Source: Magnolia sinica (taxonomy: Eukaryota > Streptophyta > Magnoliopsida > Magnoliales > Magnoliaceae). Taken from it: a DNA stretch of 64,000 nucleotides. The DNA lies in assembly GCF_029962835.1 (NCBI RefSeq), contig NC_080577.1, forward strand, positions 27,014,501 through 27,078,500, written 5' to 3'. Of this stretch, positions 1 to 12,621 are shown one piece after another (position 1 is the first letter of the stretch; each line of letters starts with the position of its first letter). Made by a program: the position numbers and the translations under genes. The notes under the pieces are model-generated. The model ran no database searches and was not told where the DNA came from. It saw only the letters and a program-made list of their open reading frames with translations.

Positions 1-3000
1 ATAAAAAAAGGCATATATCACAAAATCCACTATGAATTTGAACTTTTACAAGTTTACATAAGGTCTAAAAGGACATACATAAGATAATAGAAGAAAGAAA
101 GGAAGGATGCAATACTGGGTCCTCAAGCTCAGCTCTAATCCAAACTCTGCCACTGCGACACCTGCCTAGGATCTTCTGCACGCATCAATCGTGCATAAGC
201 TTATAGAAGCTTAGAGGGTGGTATAAGTGTGTGATAATAGTGCACAGAAGAATAATAGGAGATACAGGAAGGAGACATGCTCAATGAGAATATCACTAGT
301 CTTACCAAGGCTTATCATGAGTATGATGCAATGAGTACTGGACGCCATACCAAGGCAATGCGTGAAGGGGCTTACATAACCAATACTAATGCAATGCAAG
401 TAATGCCAGTGGTCATAACCAAATCGTATGCCAAGTATATTTCCAATCATAAGGAAATTACCGGGGTCCATTACACTGCTGAATGACTGCCGCTCTACAG
501 ACCCCGTACAGTCAAACGAGCGTAAGAGACATCACTACCCGCCTGTGGACAACCAATCACTAGCAAGGCCTGACGGTAGCGGACCCATTCACGAGCTGGT
601 CAGATTCAGCCTAGCAATGCCCTCTTACATTAGGCGAGTAAGGCCACACCCCTATCCAACCGACTACACGACAATGGGAGTCACGGCCTAATGGTATAAG
701 GCCTTCGTGCGCTCATATATTCCACTCGGTCACGGCGTTGAAGCAGATCCTTGGTACCATGGAAGTTTTGAGAATTTCACCCATGGGCATCCTATGCACC
801 CGGTATGCTCAAGTAACATTTTCGGTGTCCAAACATGGTCGTCCACGATGTATCTGTGGAGGCTACAACCCTGATGAAGTAAGGGTGATAATGCTCATAT
901 ATTATGCAATGCCAGATGCATGAATCACACAATCAACTATGCATCAATTCCAAGCATCCAACATGCTCAAGAGGGAATATTACGTCCCTCGGGAAGACAA
1001 CATGCAATGCCCAATGACACAATCATAACCACACACATAGTGTCATCCAAGCATACAATGATGCACATGGGTTATGAAGATGGGTCTAGGCGCATCACGC
1101 GGTGATATACAAAGTAAATTACATTCCTCCTATCCAAGAAGGAACCAAGACTAGGTACTTAGACAATATCCATAAGGAATCCCACCTCTAGTGGGGGCCC
1201 ATTTACCTGGGGTAGCCCACGAGATTAAGCATACAACTACGGGTCTAAGTAATATAGAAATGAGCCTAGCAACTGTCTAAGATAAGTATCCAATCACTCT
1301 TAAATACAACCGGACCTAAAGGGGTCCATAATGGGGACATTTAACCACCATTCCCCAAAAAGGTATATCAACCATGAACTATATGGATAAAAGGCCCAAG
1401 GAATACATTTAAGATAAAAATAAAAGTAACCACATACATATATTCCTCATAATAGGCCATAAAAAGATATAATACCACTTTTAACAACATGGGCTCTAAG
1501 AGGGGAATTAAGGCCCAAGGCCCAATTCCCAATGGCCATAGAATCCATGCATTAAGTTGGACTTGGTGGGCAGCCCGTGTACACAATGTACGGCTAAAAA
1601 AAATAGGTTTAAGTTTGGATGAAATGGGTCCCACTACATCAGCCCAATAACTAGCGATTTAAGTAGGCAACTGAGGGCCCAATACTATCCTTACCTCAGC
1701 CCACAAGTCCATCAAAATGGTGGAAGTTGGCCCAATGTATGGTTGGGCCAAACTGGGATGTCCCTGCCCAATCTGGGCTCATTGGATGTCCCAAAATTCT
1801 GATCTTAAGATGAGGTCCTCATAAGATCACTAAAAGTGACCCAAAAGAATGCACTGCTTAAGCCCAAAGATTATAAGAAAGCATAAGCATGTAACACGTA
1901 CACAAGTTCTCAATATGGTGAGCCCCACAGCCAAATAAAGTTGTAACCATAAAATTGTACATCGAAGGCCATTTGATAAACTTTTGGCCCGTTTGACTTC
2001 CTGGGCCTGCTAAGGTCCAGAAATTAGTTGAGTATGTGGAAATAATCTCATGAAGGCCAACTATACTCACTGGGGGACCCCACCAGATGGAGAGTGTGTA
2101 TATATCATGAAAAGATCGAGTGGGTCTGCTACTGGATTGTGAGTCCAGCAGCAACCTAAGGCAGAGAGTGCTTCCACAATCGGGCGATCCAAGGCTTGGA
2201 TGGCCTGGACCAAACATGCATTAAGGTAGGTTCCACATACATGCACATTGAGCCTTAAATAAATGGCCTAAGGTCTATGGTGGGCCTTTAACTACCCATA
2301 GAGAAACCTATGAGCTTACCTTAGGATCACCCAGGAGGACATCCAACCTCAACTGGTTTCTAAGAGGTAGCTCACCACTACCCATATAATGAAAGATCTA
2401 AGGCCTAAGCAATGTGTGGACTAGTAGGCCACACACCAAGCCCAACTAATAGGCCATATAGTGGGCCCTCAAGTAAGGTTTGGGCCTAACCACAAAGGTC
2501 ATAATTCCACATATTGTGGTGGGCTTCATGGGCAGCCCAGTAATTCATTTTCATGGGCAAGTTTCACATTTAACACAAGTGAGTTGGGCCTCACTTTTGG
2601 CCTAAGTACAGGGTCAGTTTAGTGGGCAGCCAAGGGCCCGACTTCTTGTGTATCATTGCCCCTAAGCCCATCACAATAAATAGGAGAGTATAAGCCCAAG
2701 ATCAATGGGCCTATCCAAAAGAACTGAGTCCACAAGGCCTACTTGCTAATACAAACATGCATATACTATATCACATAATGGGCCCTAAAGAAATGGCCCA
2801 AAACAAAAGTCATCCAATTCATACATTATGGTGGGCTTGAGGGCAGCCCATAAACCCAAGAATACACATGGGCAAGGCCTATACTGACAGTGTGGGCCTT
2901 GCCACATCAGCCCAAAGACTTAACAAGGCCCTCCACACTATACATTTATGTAGGCCCCGCAAGTCAGCCCATAATTAAGCATTTCATGAGGGCATCACGA

Positions 3001-5860
3001 CTAATAAATACACATGGTCAGCCTGTAGACGGCCCATTGGGCCCGTAAAACAATAAGGTCAGGCCCTGCACGATCTTGGGCTCAAGAAATAGGTTTCCAG
3101 CCCATTGGGCCTATAAACTACCAAAAATCTGGTTAAGGCTAACCCCCAACATCACCACAAAGGTGGGCCTTAAGAGGAACTAATTATGCCCAAAAATGTC
3201 TAAGAAAATAAGGCAAGGAGTGTGTGCAATACTCCCTTAAATCTGGTGGGCCACAACAGCTCCAAAACAATCAACTATGGAGCAAATTTGGGCCCCTTAC
3301 TGGAATTCCAGCCCACCCACTTCCTGGGCCTGCTGGAATCCAGAAATTTATGTAATTCAGATGGGTTACCAGCCCATGGTGACCCACACATATCACAGTG
3401 GGTCCCACCGGATGAGAGGGGAATGCACAACACACATTAGAAGTGGGCCATGCCGCTGGAATACAGGCCCAGCAACAGCCCAAGGTAGGGGCGTCCCGTG
3501 GTGGGTAGTCCTACGGGCCTGAGTATCTGGCCCAAAACTGACCCAAGTTTGCAGGCCACACCACGGTCAGTACAGGGGCCCGATGGCCATGAAAATTTAC
3601 AAGATGGTCCTCCCATAGGTGGACCACGAATCCTCAAAATTTTGTGATTTTTGGACGGTCAGAAGTATTTTAATTAATTTAAATAAAACAGACCATCAAG
3701 AAAATCTGGTGAATCGGGACACCTGAACGTGGTGAGCCAGTCCAGCACTTGCCACGGTGTGCACGGGGCTCCATTGGCCCCAAAAATTTGTAGGTGAGTC
3801 CCACCATGGGTGGAACACCTCCCTGTAAATTTTCATAATTTTATCGTACTCAGAAGTATTTAAATTAATTTAAATAAGACAATCTATCCAGGGTGAAATA
3901 GTGCTGGAATATAACTGTCCTGAATTTGGGCCATCCAATGGGTGAGTTCTGGGCCTCCAAAAATCCTGAAATTTGGACCCAAGGTCCCTCATCAAGTCTA
4001 AAACAAGTTGGGATCCAAAAATATGGCCCACCTTCTTAGAAATTATTTTTTTAATATTATTTTTATGGGACTATGCTGCTGGACTGCACAGCAGAAATTT
4101 CTGGCAGTCCAGTATGTTGGCCCATCCTTTTGGATGCCCAAATAGGATTCCTTGGCCCTGAAATTGTGTGGATAGGTCCCACCATGGGTGGGACACCTCC
4201 CTATAAAAATTTAAGATTTTTGGGATAGTAAAAATATTTTATTTAACTCATGCAATTTATGGACAGCAAGGTCCAAATTTTTATTTTCCTGCTGCAGTAA
4301 TGCTACTGTCCCTGACTTTAGCACCCCATTTGAGTGGGCCCAGGTCTATGTAAATTTGAAAAAATGCAAGGCCAACCTTCCTATACAAGTATACAGTAAG
4401 GTGGGGTCTACAAAGGTGGCCCACCATTTCAAAATCAGGCTGATATTTATGATTTTCCAGCAAACAGTGTGGCTGGACAGTCTAGAAAAATCTGGACCGT
4501 CCACCCTCTTTGGCCCACCCTTTTGGGTGATCAAATAGGGACATTTGAAGGTGAGGTTTAACATACTTTTAGGTGGGGTCCACACGTCAAAGAGAAGTCT
4601 AAGAAATCAGGAAAAATAAGACCACAAACAAGGCCTACAACCCATACATTACAGCATAAAAAAAAAAAAAAATTCCAGCAATCTGGATAGCAACATGTTG
4701 CTGTCTAGATCAGCCCAAAAAAATTAATAAATGGGAAATAAATCATAGATTCTACAAGGTGGGGTCTACCCTGATGTGTCACACAACTCCCAGGCCCAGC
4801 CCCCCCCCCAAGAAAATCCATAAAATCAGGCCCAAAGGCTTTCCAAATCAAGCAGCAAAACTAGGCAGCACAGTTGGGCCTGGGTGTCCAACAACTTGGG
4901 CCAAGATGTCCCAAAAATTTAAAAATTCTGGTTGTATGACACATCAGGTGGGCCACATGATCATTATATCCAAACCTTAGAAAGGGGAGAAGAGGAGAAG
5001 AAATGAAATCTCATCAAGATGGGGTCCATGGAGAATGGCCCCATCAAGATCACATGCATGCAAGTGATGGCTAAAAAGACCTTATCCAAGGAGTGGTGGA
5101 CCTTCACCATTGATGTGGTGAGTCCTACACTTTCCATATGAAGCAACAAAAGATCTATGACAATAAGAACCATGCAATCTATCCTACATGCTCACCCACT
5201 TGTTGGATCTTCAAGATTCTTCAACCACCATGCTCCTTAAGCTTCAAGGAAGGAGGTTCAATGGTGATGATGGATCTTTGATGGTTAGATCTAGGGGGAA
5301 AGAAGAGGAAAGAGGGTTGAAAAAGTTCAGCAATGGAGGATATTAGAGGGCATTTGCAAAGAGGAGAAGTGAGAAATGAAAAAAGAGAGAGGGAGATGAG
5401 AGAGTTTTTAAAGTTGAAATGATTACTTTCTTAGAAAAAGATGAGTTTTTGAAAAGAGAAAATAATCATTGCTCATGGGATAGGGTGGCTCATCATTGCC
5501 TAGAGAAGCTAATCTCATCATGGTTTTCTTGAGAAAAGAAGCCATCATTGCTAGGCTAAAGGTGGCTTACATGGGGAATAATGCACATGGGAAATGTGCA
5601 ATCAGTTGGGTCCCACCAAAAATGCAATCAACAGTCCAAATAATGCGCGCCCCATAACTTTTGATGGACACGCTGGATTTACGCATGAGACGCGGCACTG
5701 GAACCACGGTGACAATGCGGTCGCAATGGCATAGGTCTTGGGTCAATCCGAGTCGGGTCTACGTGAACAAACTCAAGGGTGACCGCAATCACTATCCGAA
5801 GGTCGAGGGTCGCCGAAATTTGACCGGTAGGACCGCGGGACCAAAATACACGAGATGCAT
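1..5860 (-). mobile_element. Long LTR fragment, family LTR-G, reverse copy truncated by the window edge
   Basis: This stretch parallels the solo LTR at 56187-62027 in reverse. Bases 1-230 (words CGTGCATAAGCTTATAGAAGC and CTTAGAGGGTGG) match 31020-31080 and the complement of 61640-61690. Bases 500-920 match 31860-32230. Bases 1140-3540 are filled with short GGCCCA/TGGGCC-bearing repeats. Bases 3545-4600 hold a degenerate tandem repeat of about 190 bp (word TCCCACCATGGGTGG at 3800 and 4180). Bases 5640-5842 match the complement of the LTR start, with CGCCGAAATTTGACCGG and GACCGCGGGACC. The TGTAAGACCC terminus itself is decayed near 5845-5860. No gag or pol is visible. The LTR reading is inferred from the better copy. 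Confidence 0.7.
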
Positions 5861-7274
5861 ACTCACATACACACATGCACACATGCGAACTTGAGACAGG
5901 TCTCACAAAGGACTCAACTGACTCACTTAGGACTCACGTGATTTACAAATAGGTGCACAAATAAGTGTACTAATAAGAGTTATCTCCACCATTATTCCCA
6001 CTGTATCCTCTTTGATCGTTAAACTGGTCAGACCTGATTTTTCATCGAGCTCCCCCATTCTCTTAACTTTGATTATTGTACGGATTGGGGCTTGATTTGT
6101 CTGATGTCCGCTTTCTCCTGATCTGAGTCCGAACTATAACCAGATTTTCTTGGATTTCGGTTCAATTTTTAGAATTTTTGCGATCTTGGCAAACTCTCCA
6201 AGCATCTATGGGAAATATCCAATTTCAGAAGGATTCTGAGAAACAACCTTATCGAGTGTATTATAACTGAATCCATGATATGATTTGTTCTCTATATGGG
6301 TCTTTATAGATGTGCCAGACATACTATCTCATTAATTAACTCCCTGATCGTGGCTACATGGTATGCAATGGTTCATTCCCTTAAAGGCATGTGTAAGAGT
6401 CTATCCCTCTGCATTACCAATGGAATGCATATTGCCAAAGGAATATCAAATGAATATATCTTCAATTGCGAGTATGATTTATGTGAGTATCAAACCCATA
6501 ATGTCCACACATGACAACTTTCCATTGGTTCACGTCACGGTGCTAAAAATGGGCATAAACGCTAGCAATCCAAGCATGGACTAATTGACGTGAAATCGGT
6601 AAAAAAGAAAAAAAGAAACCTCTCGATCCATCCAAGATATCGGGCTTTCGATTTTCTACTGGGCCACACACTCGAGCAATCCGGAAAGCTCGATGGGTAC
6701 ACAGCTTTAGGTTTTGGCAAGATGATCCATACCATGTGTCTCACTAGATATGTGGTAAAATGCATGGTAAGCAGAAGTAGAGTTGTCTCGTGTGGCCAAC
6801 AAACTTCCCAACATGAACTTTGCAATTCACATGATTGAGGATGGTTTGATGTGCCTCATTTACAAAGGGGTGGGAGCATGTGCTAAGGCATGGAGGTTTG
6901 CTAGTGTGTCCCTATTCATTGCTCTAGGATAGGCCTGGACTATGTCGAAATCCAAACCGCTAATCTAGTGAGATGAACGGCTAACGGTGCTGCCTTGATA
7001 ACCTTTAAATTCGGAGACGCTGAACTTGTCCCACCAAACAGTGGTTAAGAAGACAACTCGTATTAAGGGAAATACACTTAAATTAATGATCAACAGGTTA
7101 AAAAACTCTGATCCAAGAGTGCTTTCTTGTGTTCCTCCAATCGAAAGTAAGGTATATCAAACGAACGGTTTGGATCACTGAGACATGATCCTAGACCAAT
7201 CAGATTCAGTCTTGACAAATCCCACGAGCGCATGTATTGAAATAGACTTGTGAGCTGTCTGGTTCATTTTGAAG
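5861..7274. other. No recognised gene or repeat
   Basis: Only short overlapping reading frames occur on both strands, such as 6296-6584 and 6562-6838. None shows a domain, splice context or coding bias that I recognise. It is ordinary unique-looking intergenic DNA next to the LTR-G copy. Confidence 0.5.
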
Positions 7275-8430
7275 GTTGGTGGTAAGGGGCATTTGGATCA
7301 TAAGTTACTTTGAATAAGCTACTTATGTCATAAGTAGCTTACTGTGGTTTCTACTCATTCGGTTCATAATTATTTTTAAGTTTGGTAACCAATGGTACTT
7401 TTCAACCAAAAGTAGAAAACATATTTAGCTTCCAATGTCATAAGTAATTATGCTTCAAATTTGTTTGGTCCCCCTCACATCTACCATCCATCACGAGGGG
7501 CCAACTTTGATATGGACCATTCATTGTGTGAGCCCCACATTTGATGTGGGTTGTCCATCATATGGGGCCCACCTTAGATGCGGTCCATACATCATTATGG
7601 CCCAACCTTTAATATGCATCATTCATTATGTAGGACCACCTTTGATGTTGGTCATCCATCAAGTGGGTCCACTATCAATGTTATTGTCTATCATGTGGGG
7701 CCCACCTTCAATATCTGTCGCCCATTATCTGGAGACCACCTTTGATGTGGATTGTCCATCATGTGGGCCCTGCCTCTAATGTTGGCCTTCCATCATGCAA
7801 GGCCTGCCTTGGATATGGGCCTGTACCATCCATCATGTGGGGCCTACCTTAATGAGGACCGTCCATCATGTAAGGCCCATCTTGATGTGGACCATCCATC
7901 ATGTGTGGCCCACCATTATTAATCAACCATCATGTGGAGCCCACTTTTGATGTGTATTGTCTATCATGCGGGCCCCACCTTCAATGTGGGTCGCCCATCA
8001 AGCAAGGCTCGCTTTAGATGTGAGTGATTCATCATTAGGGGCTGACCTTTAATGTGTACTATCCATCGTGTGAGGCCACTTCAATATAAGCCATCCATCA
8101 TGTGGGGGCCAAATTCATTATCTATTGCCCATCATGTGGAGCCCACATTTGATGTGAACCGTTCATCATGTAGGCCCCACCTTTGAAGTGGGTCGTCCAT
8201 CATACCAGCCCACTATGGACGTGGGCCTTTTATCATTATAGGCTGACCTTTGATGTTGACCATTTATATGTGGGCTCACATTAATATAGAGTCAATCATT
8301 GGCCCACTTTTTATATGGACCGTACACTGTATAGCTCCACCTTCAATGTGGACAGTCAACCATGTGGGGCCTCCTTTGATATAGACTATGAGAGAGAGCC
8401 TTCTTCGATGTGGATTGTGAAATAGAAGTA
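7275..8430. repeat. Degenerate tandem array of about 34-bp GGCCCACC/ATCCATCATG units
   Basis: From about 7489 to 8400 the sequence cycles through variants of GATGTGGACCGTCCATCATG followed by TGGGGCCCACCTTT. Roughly 25 or more copies are present, with a spacing near 34 bases and many substitutions. The flanks (7285-7440 and 8400-8447) share words with the adjacent MITE, such as AAGTAGAAAA and CATAAGTAGCTTAC, so the array may sit inside a larger foldback element. The open frame across 7450-7779 is only a translation of the repeat. Confidence 0.8.
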
Positions 8431-8446
8431 GAAAAGCCATATGTTA

Positions 8447-8954
8447 AGGGCTTGTTTGGATACCACCAAATAAATTACTTTTTCTACTTATAATAGTAGA
8501 TAAGTAACTTATCTTAGATAAGTAAATTTGGTTTATGATCTGTTATAAGTAACTTTTTTACTTAAAATTACTAAATCACTCTAGTTAATTTTTTAAATTT
8601 TTGCTTTTTTACTTTTCATAAGTTGCTAAAAGAGAGGCATCAAGAGAAATGAAAGAGAGGAGAAACTGATAAGTATATTGTTTATCAAAGATAAGCATAT
8701 TGTTTACCAAGCATACTTATCTACTTAACAAGTAGAAATTAAGATAAGCAACTTGAAGCATGACTAACTTAAGTAACTTATGATTCAAATACTCTCTAAA
8801 AAGCTAAAACTAATTACTTATTAAGATAAATAGCTTTTGGCACATAAGTTACTTTTACCATGATGCTTATTAAATTAATTTAAGCAAAAAAAGTAACTAA
8901 ATTATTTAACATAAGTTAAAAAGTAACTTATTTGGTGGTATCCAAATGGGCCTA
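8447..8954. mobile_element. hAT-like MITE with long terminal inverted repeats
   Basis: The left end reads GGGCTTGTTTGGATACCACC followed by AAATAAATTACTTTTTCTAC. The reverse complement of the right end reads AGGCCCATTTGGATACCACC followed by AAATAAGTTACTTTTTAACT. The inside is AT-rich and made of palindromic TAAGTAACTTA words, with no coding capacity. TIRs of the GGGCYTGTTTGG kind are typical of plant hAT non-autonomous elements. An 8-bp target duplication is not convincing: ATATGTTA on the left against AAATGTTT on the right. Confidence 0.75.
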
Positions 8955-9288
8955 AATGTTTTTGTTTTCTATTTTTATTTTGTGCATGTAATCATGCCTA
9001 TATAGCCTATCCTACAATGCAGTGTATGAGGCCCATCATGATGTTTGATTGAAATCCAATACATAAATCTTGTGTGCCCCTATAAACAGAAGGAAATCAT
9101 GTGTGCCCCTTACAAAAAAAGATGACCCTACACTCAAACAGAAAGTTTTAGTGGAGGACTTGCCCCTTATAAATTGGACGACCCTACACTCAATTAGAAA
9201 GTTTCAGTGGTGGACTTGATTTTCTTCGCCGCTAAAGGAGAATATATTTACAACCTTCCGGGGACTTTAACAATAACAATATGTACGT

Positions 9289-9427
9289 TGGGTCCTCGCT
9301 CTTGCTCTAGTGGTAGACTCTCAGGAGTTTCAACACCTGGTCCAGGTTCGAGCACCATAGGCGGTGAAATCCCACTTAAGGCGTGAGTGTGTGGTGGTGT
9401 GTGCGTGTGTTGAAAAAAAAAGAAGAA
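9289..9427 (+). mobile_element. tRNA-derived SINE with 14-bp target-site duplication
   Basis: The body is flanked by the perfect direct repeat AACAATATGTACGT at 9275-9288 and 9428-9441. It carries a box-A-like stretch (TGCTCTAGTGGTAGACTC, about 9310) and a box-B-like stretch (GGTCCAGGTTCGAGC, about 9340), followed by a TG-rich segment and an A-rich tail. This is the layout of Au-like plant SINEs. Confidence 0.85.
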
Positions 9428-9441
9428 AACAATATGTACGT

Positions 9442-10079
9442 CCTTCTCGTACTCTCCTCTCTTTCTCAGATCAGCTATAGAATGCTCGCATGAGCATCTT
9501 TCATTGTGGCCATTAGTTTGGAAGAATGGAGCCCACAGCTACGTAATCCAAACCGTCAATCTTATTTGTAAAATGTAAATGTTGATGTATTTTATTTCTT
9601 AACCGTCTCTTCTTGGGCTACCATTTTTGCAGTTTGGCTGATTTCTATTGCAGTTACCACGAACAGTGAGACCATGATATCAACGTTTTTCTGGATCATT
9701 GTACAATGGCCCACTTTTATTAACTGAAATCCAGACCGTTTATTGTTTGATGGAAAGGGTTCATATGCTCCACATGTGTACTGATGCTTTTTGCTAGCTA
9801 TTGCACGTTTCGACATGCAGACATCAGAATCATTAATCTAGACCGGTCATTATGTACGCCCCACTTTCTGCAAAAAGGATGAAAAAGCTCACAATGATGG
9901 AAGGGAGTTAAATCTTCGAAACAACAGAATGTTCTTTTCACAAACATCAGTTTGCCATGCCACGTATAAGAGGGTTATAGTCACCAATCCAAGGGCTAGA
10001 CTCAAAGGCAAGTTTTTCACATTCTAAAGATGTTAGTAGTTCTACAAGTGCACAGTAACTGCAAAGTAATTTAGATAAA
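9442..10079. other. No recognised gene or repeat
   Basis: No coding region, RNA gene or clear repeat was recognised in these bases. Confidence 0.4.
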
Positions 10080-10620
10080 GGAATTTCATAATGGCAATGG
10101 TAGCCATAACAGCCACCACATTATCATTCCGATACTTTAAAGTACTTTAAAAAAAAAAAAAAACAAACTAGAGAATGTTGCAGGGCGGTTAGCCATTATA
10201 ATAGTGTAACATCAAGGTGTTCTGTAATGGTAACAGTGGCCGTGGCCACGACCGTTACCTTTACGATATGCGGCATATAAGTTGTTACGGCCCCGTAACG
10301 GCTTTCTCTTTCATTTATTGAAAAAAAAAAAAACTGAAAAACCTGTATTTGCCTCGTAATATTGATTAGAAAGTATGAAAAACTTGTATATATCTGGTAA
10401 ATCATTACCGGACTATTACGGCCATTACAGGGGATGTATCGTGCCGTTAACAGCAATTACGGATCTTTTTTCCCATAACGGCTGTTATGGCCATTACGAC
10501 CCGTAATGTATAACAGTTGCCACCGTTACCTTTATATAATGGCTTTCATGGCACACCATGTGTAACACGTAATAGTTGCAATTATTACTGTTGCGTAACA
10601 ACCCCTTGATTCGGACTGTT
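10080..10620. repeat. Imperfect palindromic region rich in TAACGGCCATTACGG words
   Basis: Many variants of GTAACGG, CCGTTAC, GGCCATTACG and AACGGCTGTTATGGCC occur in both orientations between 10080 and 10610. They make a patchy foldback structure interrupted by A-rich runs at 10148 and 10320. It resembles the subterminal repeats of a non-autonomous DNA transposon, but clean ends and target duplication were not found. Confidence 0.5.
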
Positions 10621-12252
10621 CGAATCACTGACCCAACTGTGAACTGATTGAAGTGGAAAACTCTTGCAGCCATTTGAATTTGGACCACTCACTAATTTAC
10701 CTTTAACCTTGGAAGGTTATGATGGATTAATCAGTGTGATTTTGAAATGTGATGGTCGGAATGGCTATACATCAATGCCATATGTGAGGAGTACAAATCA
10801 CCCCCATTTCTCAAATTGTTGAAAACTATATAGAGTCCAGTCCCTCATCCAAAGTGGACAGGATCCATTGGATTATTGCTATTGATTAGTAAACCTTCTT
10901 GGAGTCAAACTGTTAATTTTTACACTGCATCAAACTCTTTTTTGCATGAATTTTCTTTTTACAATGCCCAACAAAAGTAGGGCCTACTTAATAGACAGAC
11001 CAGATGTACAATCTACACCTTCGAAGGAGTCTTGTAAAAATGCACTCAAAGCTCCATTCTTGCAGTTGTACAATCCACAACTAAACCTTCGAAGGAAACA
11101 ACCAGCGAACTATGCATGTGGGACCCATCTTATGGTGATCATAAACTGTTCACATGATGGGCCCCTTGGTGGAAGATACCCCCAAAAATTTCCACCACCT
11201 CATGATCCTAATCATCTGATTGGAACCCTGCTAAATGTAGACCATTGCCTTATTGCAAGTCCATGAATCAGATTGCTAGGATCATTTGATGGGGGAGATG
11301 ATGCGGCATGACCATCCAAGATGGAGCTCACCTGATGATTGGATGAAATTGCTAAAAGGCGAGCCCACCTACACCGATACTGCATTGGAGAAAAACCTTT
11401 CTTTCGATCGAGCATCATAAAACACCTGCATACCTTATTGCTAATGGATTCTCAATTTGAAACAGTTACTATTAGACTTGTATTTTCGGAGGAAGCACTG
11501 GCGAGTGTACTGGAAATCAAAAAAAAAGATGAAACAAACTTACCATTTTTCATGTTTATGATGAAGAAGGTTTTCTAATTCCTCATGCATGTACTTCTCA
11601 GCTCCCAACATTTATGTCCTAGCCCAAGAATCAAGGCAGCCAACTCAGTGAGTGGGCCACGTTGCATGAAACAAATGGATTGATTTATTTTAGCCATCCA
11701 TCTGTTTTGTACATTGTAGTCTGCCAAATGAGTAGACATGCCTGAGCCTTGGGCTAGGGCATCTGCATAGTGGGGCCCACTTGGGTCTTGCACACATGTG
11801 CCATGTTAGGGGAGCATGCAGAGATGCCGGATATACACGTGCGGAATTAGCAAACTTCACCACAGAGAACTCTTCTATTTCTTTTACACATCCATCTAAG
11901 TAGGCATTGATTGCCTCTCAAAAATCAACCTCACAGTTACTGCATTCCAGCCCAAAGCAAACTCAGTGAACTGATTTGGGAGTAGCACCCATACAGGCCC
12001 TTAGTCAATAGACCAAAATGAAATTGCTCTTAGCATGCCAAAGCAAAACACATATATTCAAATCATTCAATATAAAATGCAAAACCAAAAGCTATTTGCA
12101 ATCATTCACTTCACTTATATTATAAAGAGAACAACAATACACAAAGTCCTGCATTTTCTTTTATGACATGCATGAAATGGGTAGGGAAGGTTCAATTACA
12201 AAATCCTGCTTCCCACATATGTAAACATGTGATGATTTTACAAATAGCCGCT
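10621..12252. other. Intergenic, includes the 3' flank of the kinase gene
   Basis: No domain-bearing frame was found. The part just below 12253 must contain the 3' UTR of the kinase gene, which is transcribed leftwards. No convincing AATAAA signal was picked out. Confidence 0.4.
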
Positions 12253-12621
12253 CTAGCCTTGAGATCTCATTTGGAGATCTCTCGAATTCGAACCCCACTC
12301 CATGGCCTCTGCGACAGCCCGCTGGCGCTCGTCCATGCTCTCTTCACCTTTCTCATGATCATTGTCACTCATCATTCTCTCTTGGCTGGGTGGAGCAGGA
12401 GTTGGCAGGGGACCAGAGGTCCCTCCATCTGATGGAGCCGTTGCGAGGAAGCTGAGGGCAGTGACGACATCGGTTATCAAGGGGCGAAGTATGCCCTCCT
12501 CTTGGAGACACATGGCAGAGACAGCGACTGCTTGATTAAGGCCTCTCATAGGGAAGTCCCCTTGAAGGAGAGGGTCAGCCAACTCCATGAACCTCTTTGG
12601 ATTTTTGAAAATGGGTTGAGC
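12253..12621 (-). CDS. Kinase exon 5 (C-lobe end and tail)
   Basis: It follows the acceptor TTCTTACAG and encodes 122 residues up to a TAG. The first part continues the kinase C-lobe ([37 protein letters not shown]). The last 50 or so residues are a low-complexity, acidic tail. Confidence 0.92.
   Translation of the reverse strand, partial: AQPIFKNPKRFMELADPLLQGDFPMRGLNQAVAVSAMCLQEEGILRPLITDVVTALSFLATAPSDGGTSGPLPTPAPPSQERMMSDNDHEKGEESMDERQRAVAEAMEWGSNSRDLQMRSQG

Noticed and set aside
7450-7779. 109-codon frame
   Set aside because: Translation of the 34-bp GGCCCACC array.
12163-12432. Plus-strand 89-codon frame
   Set aside because: Antisense shadow of kinase exon 5.
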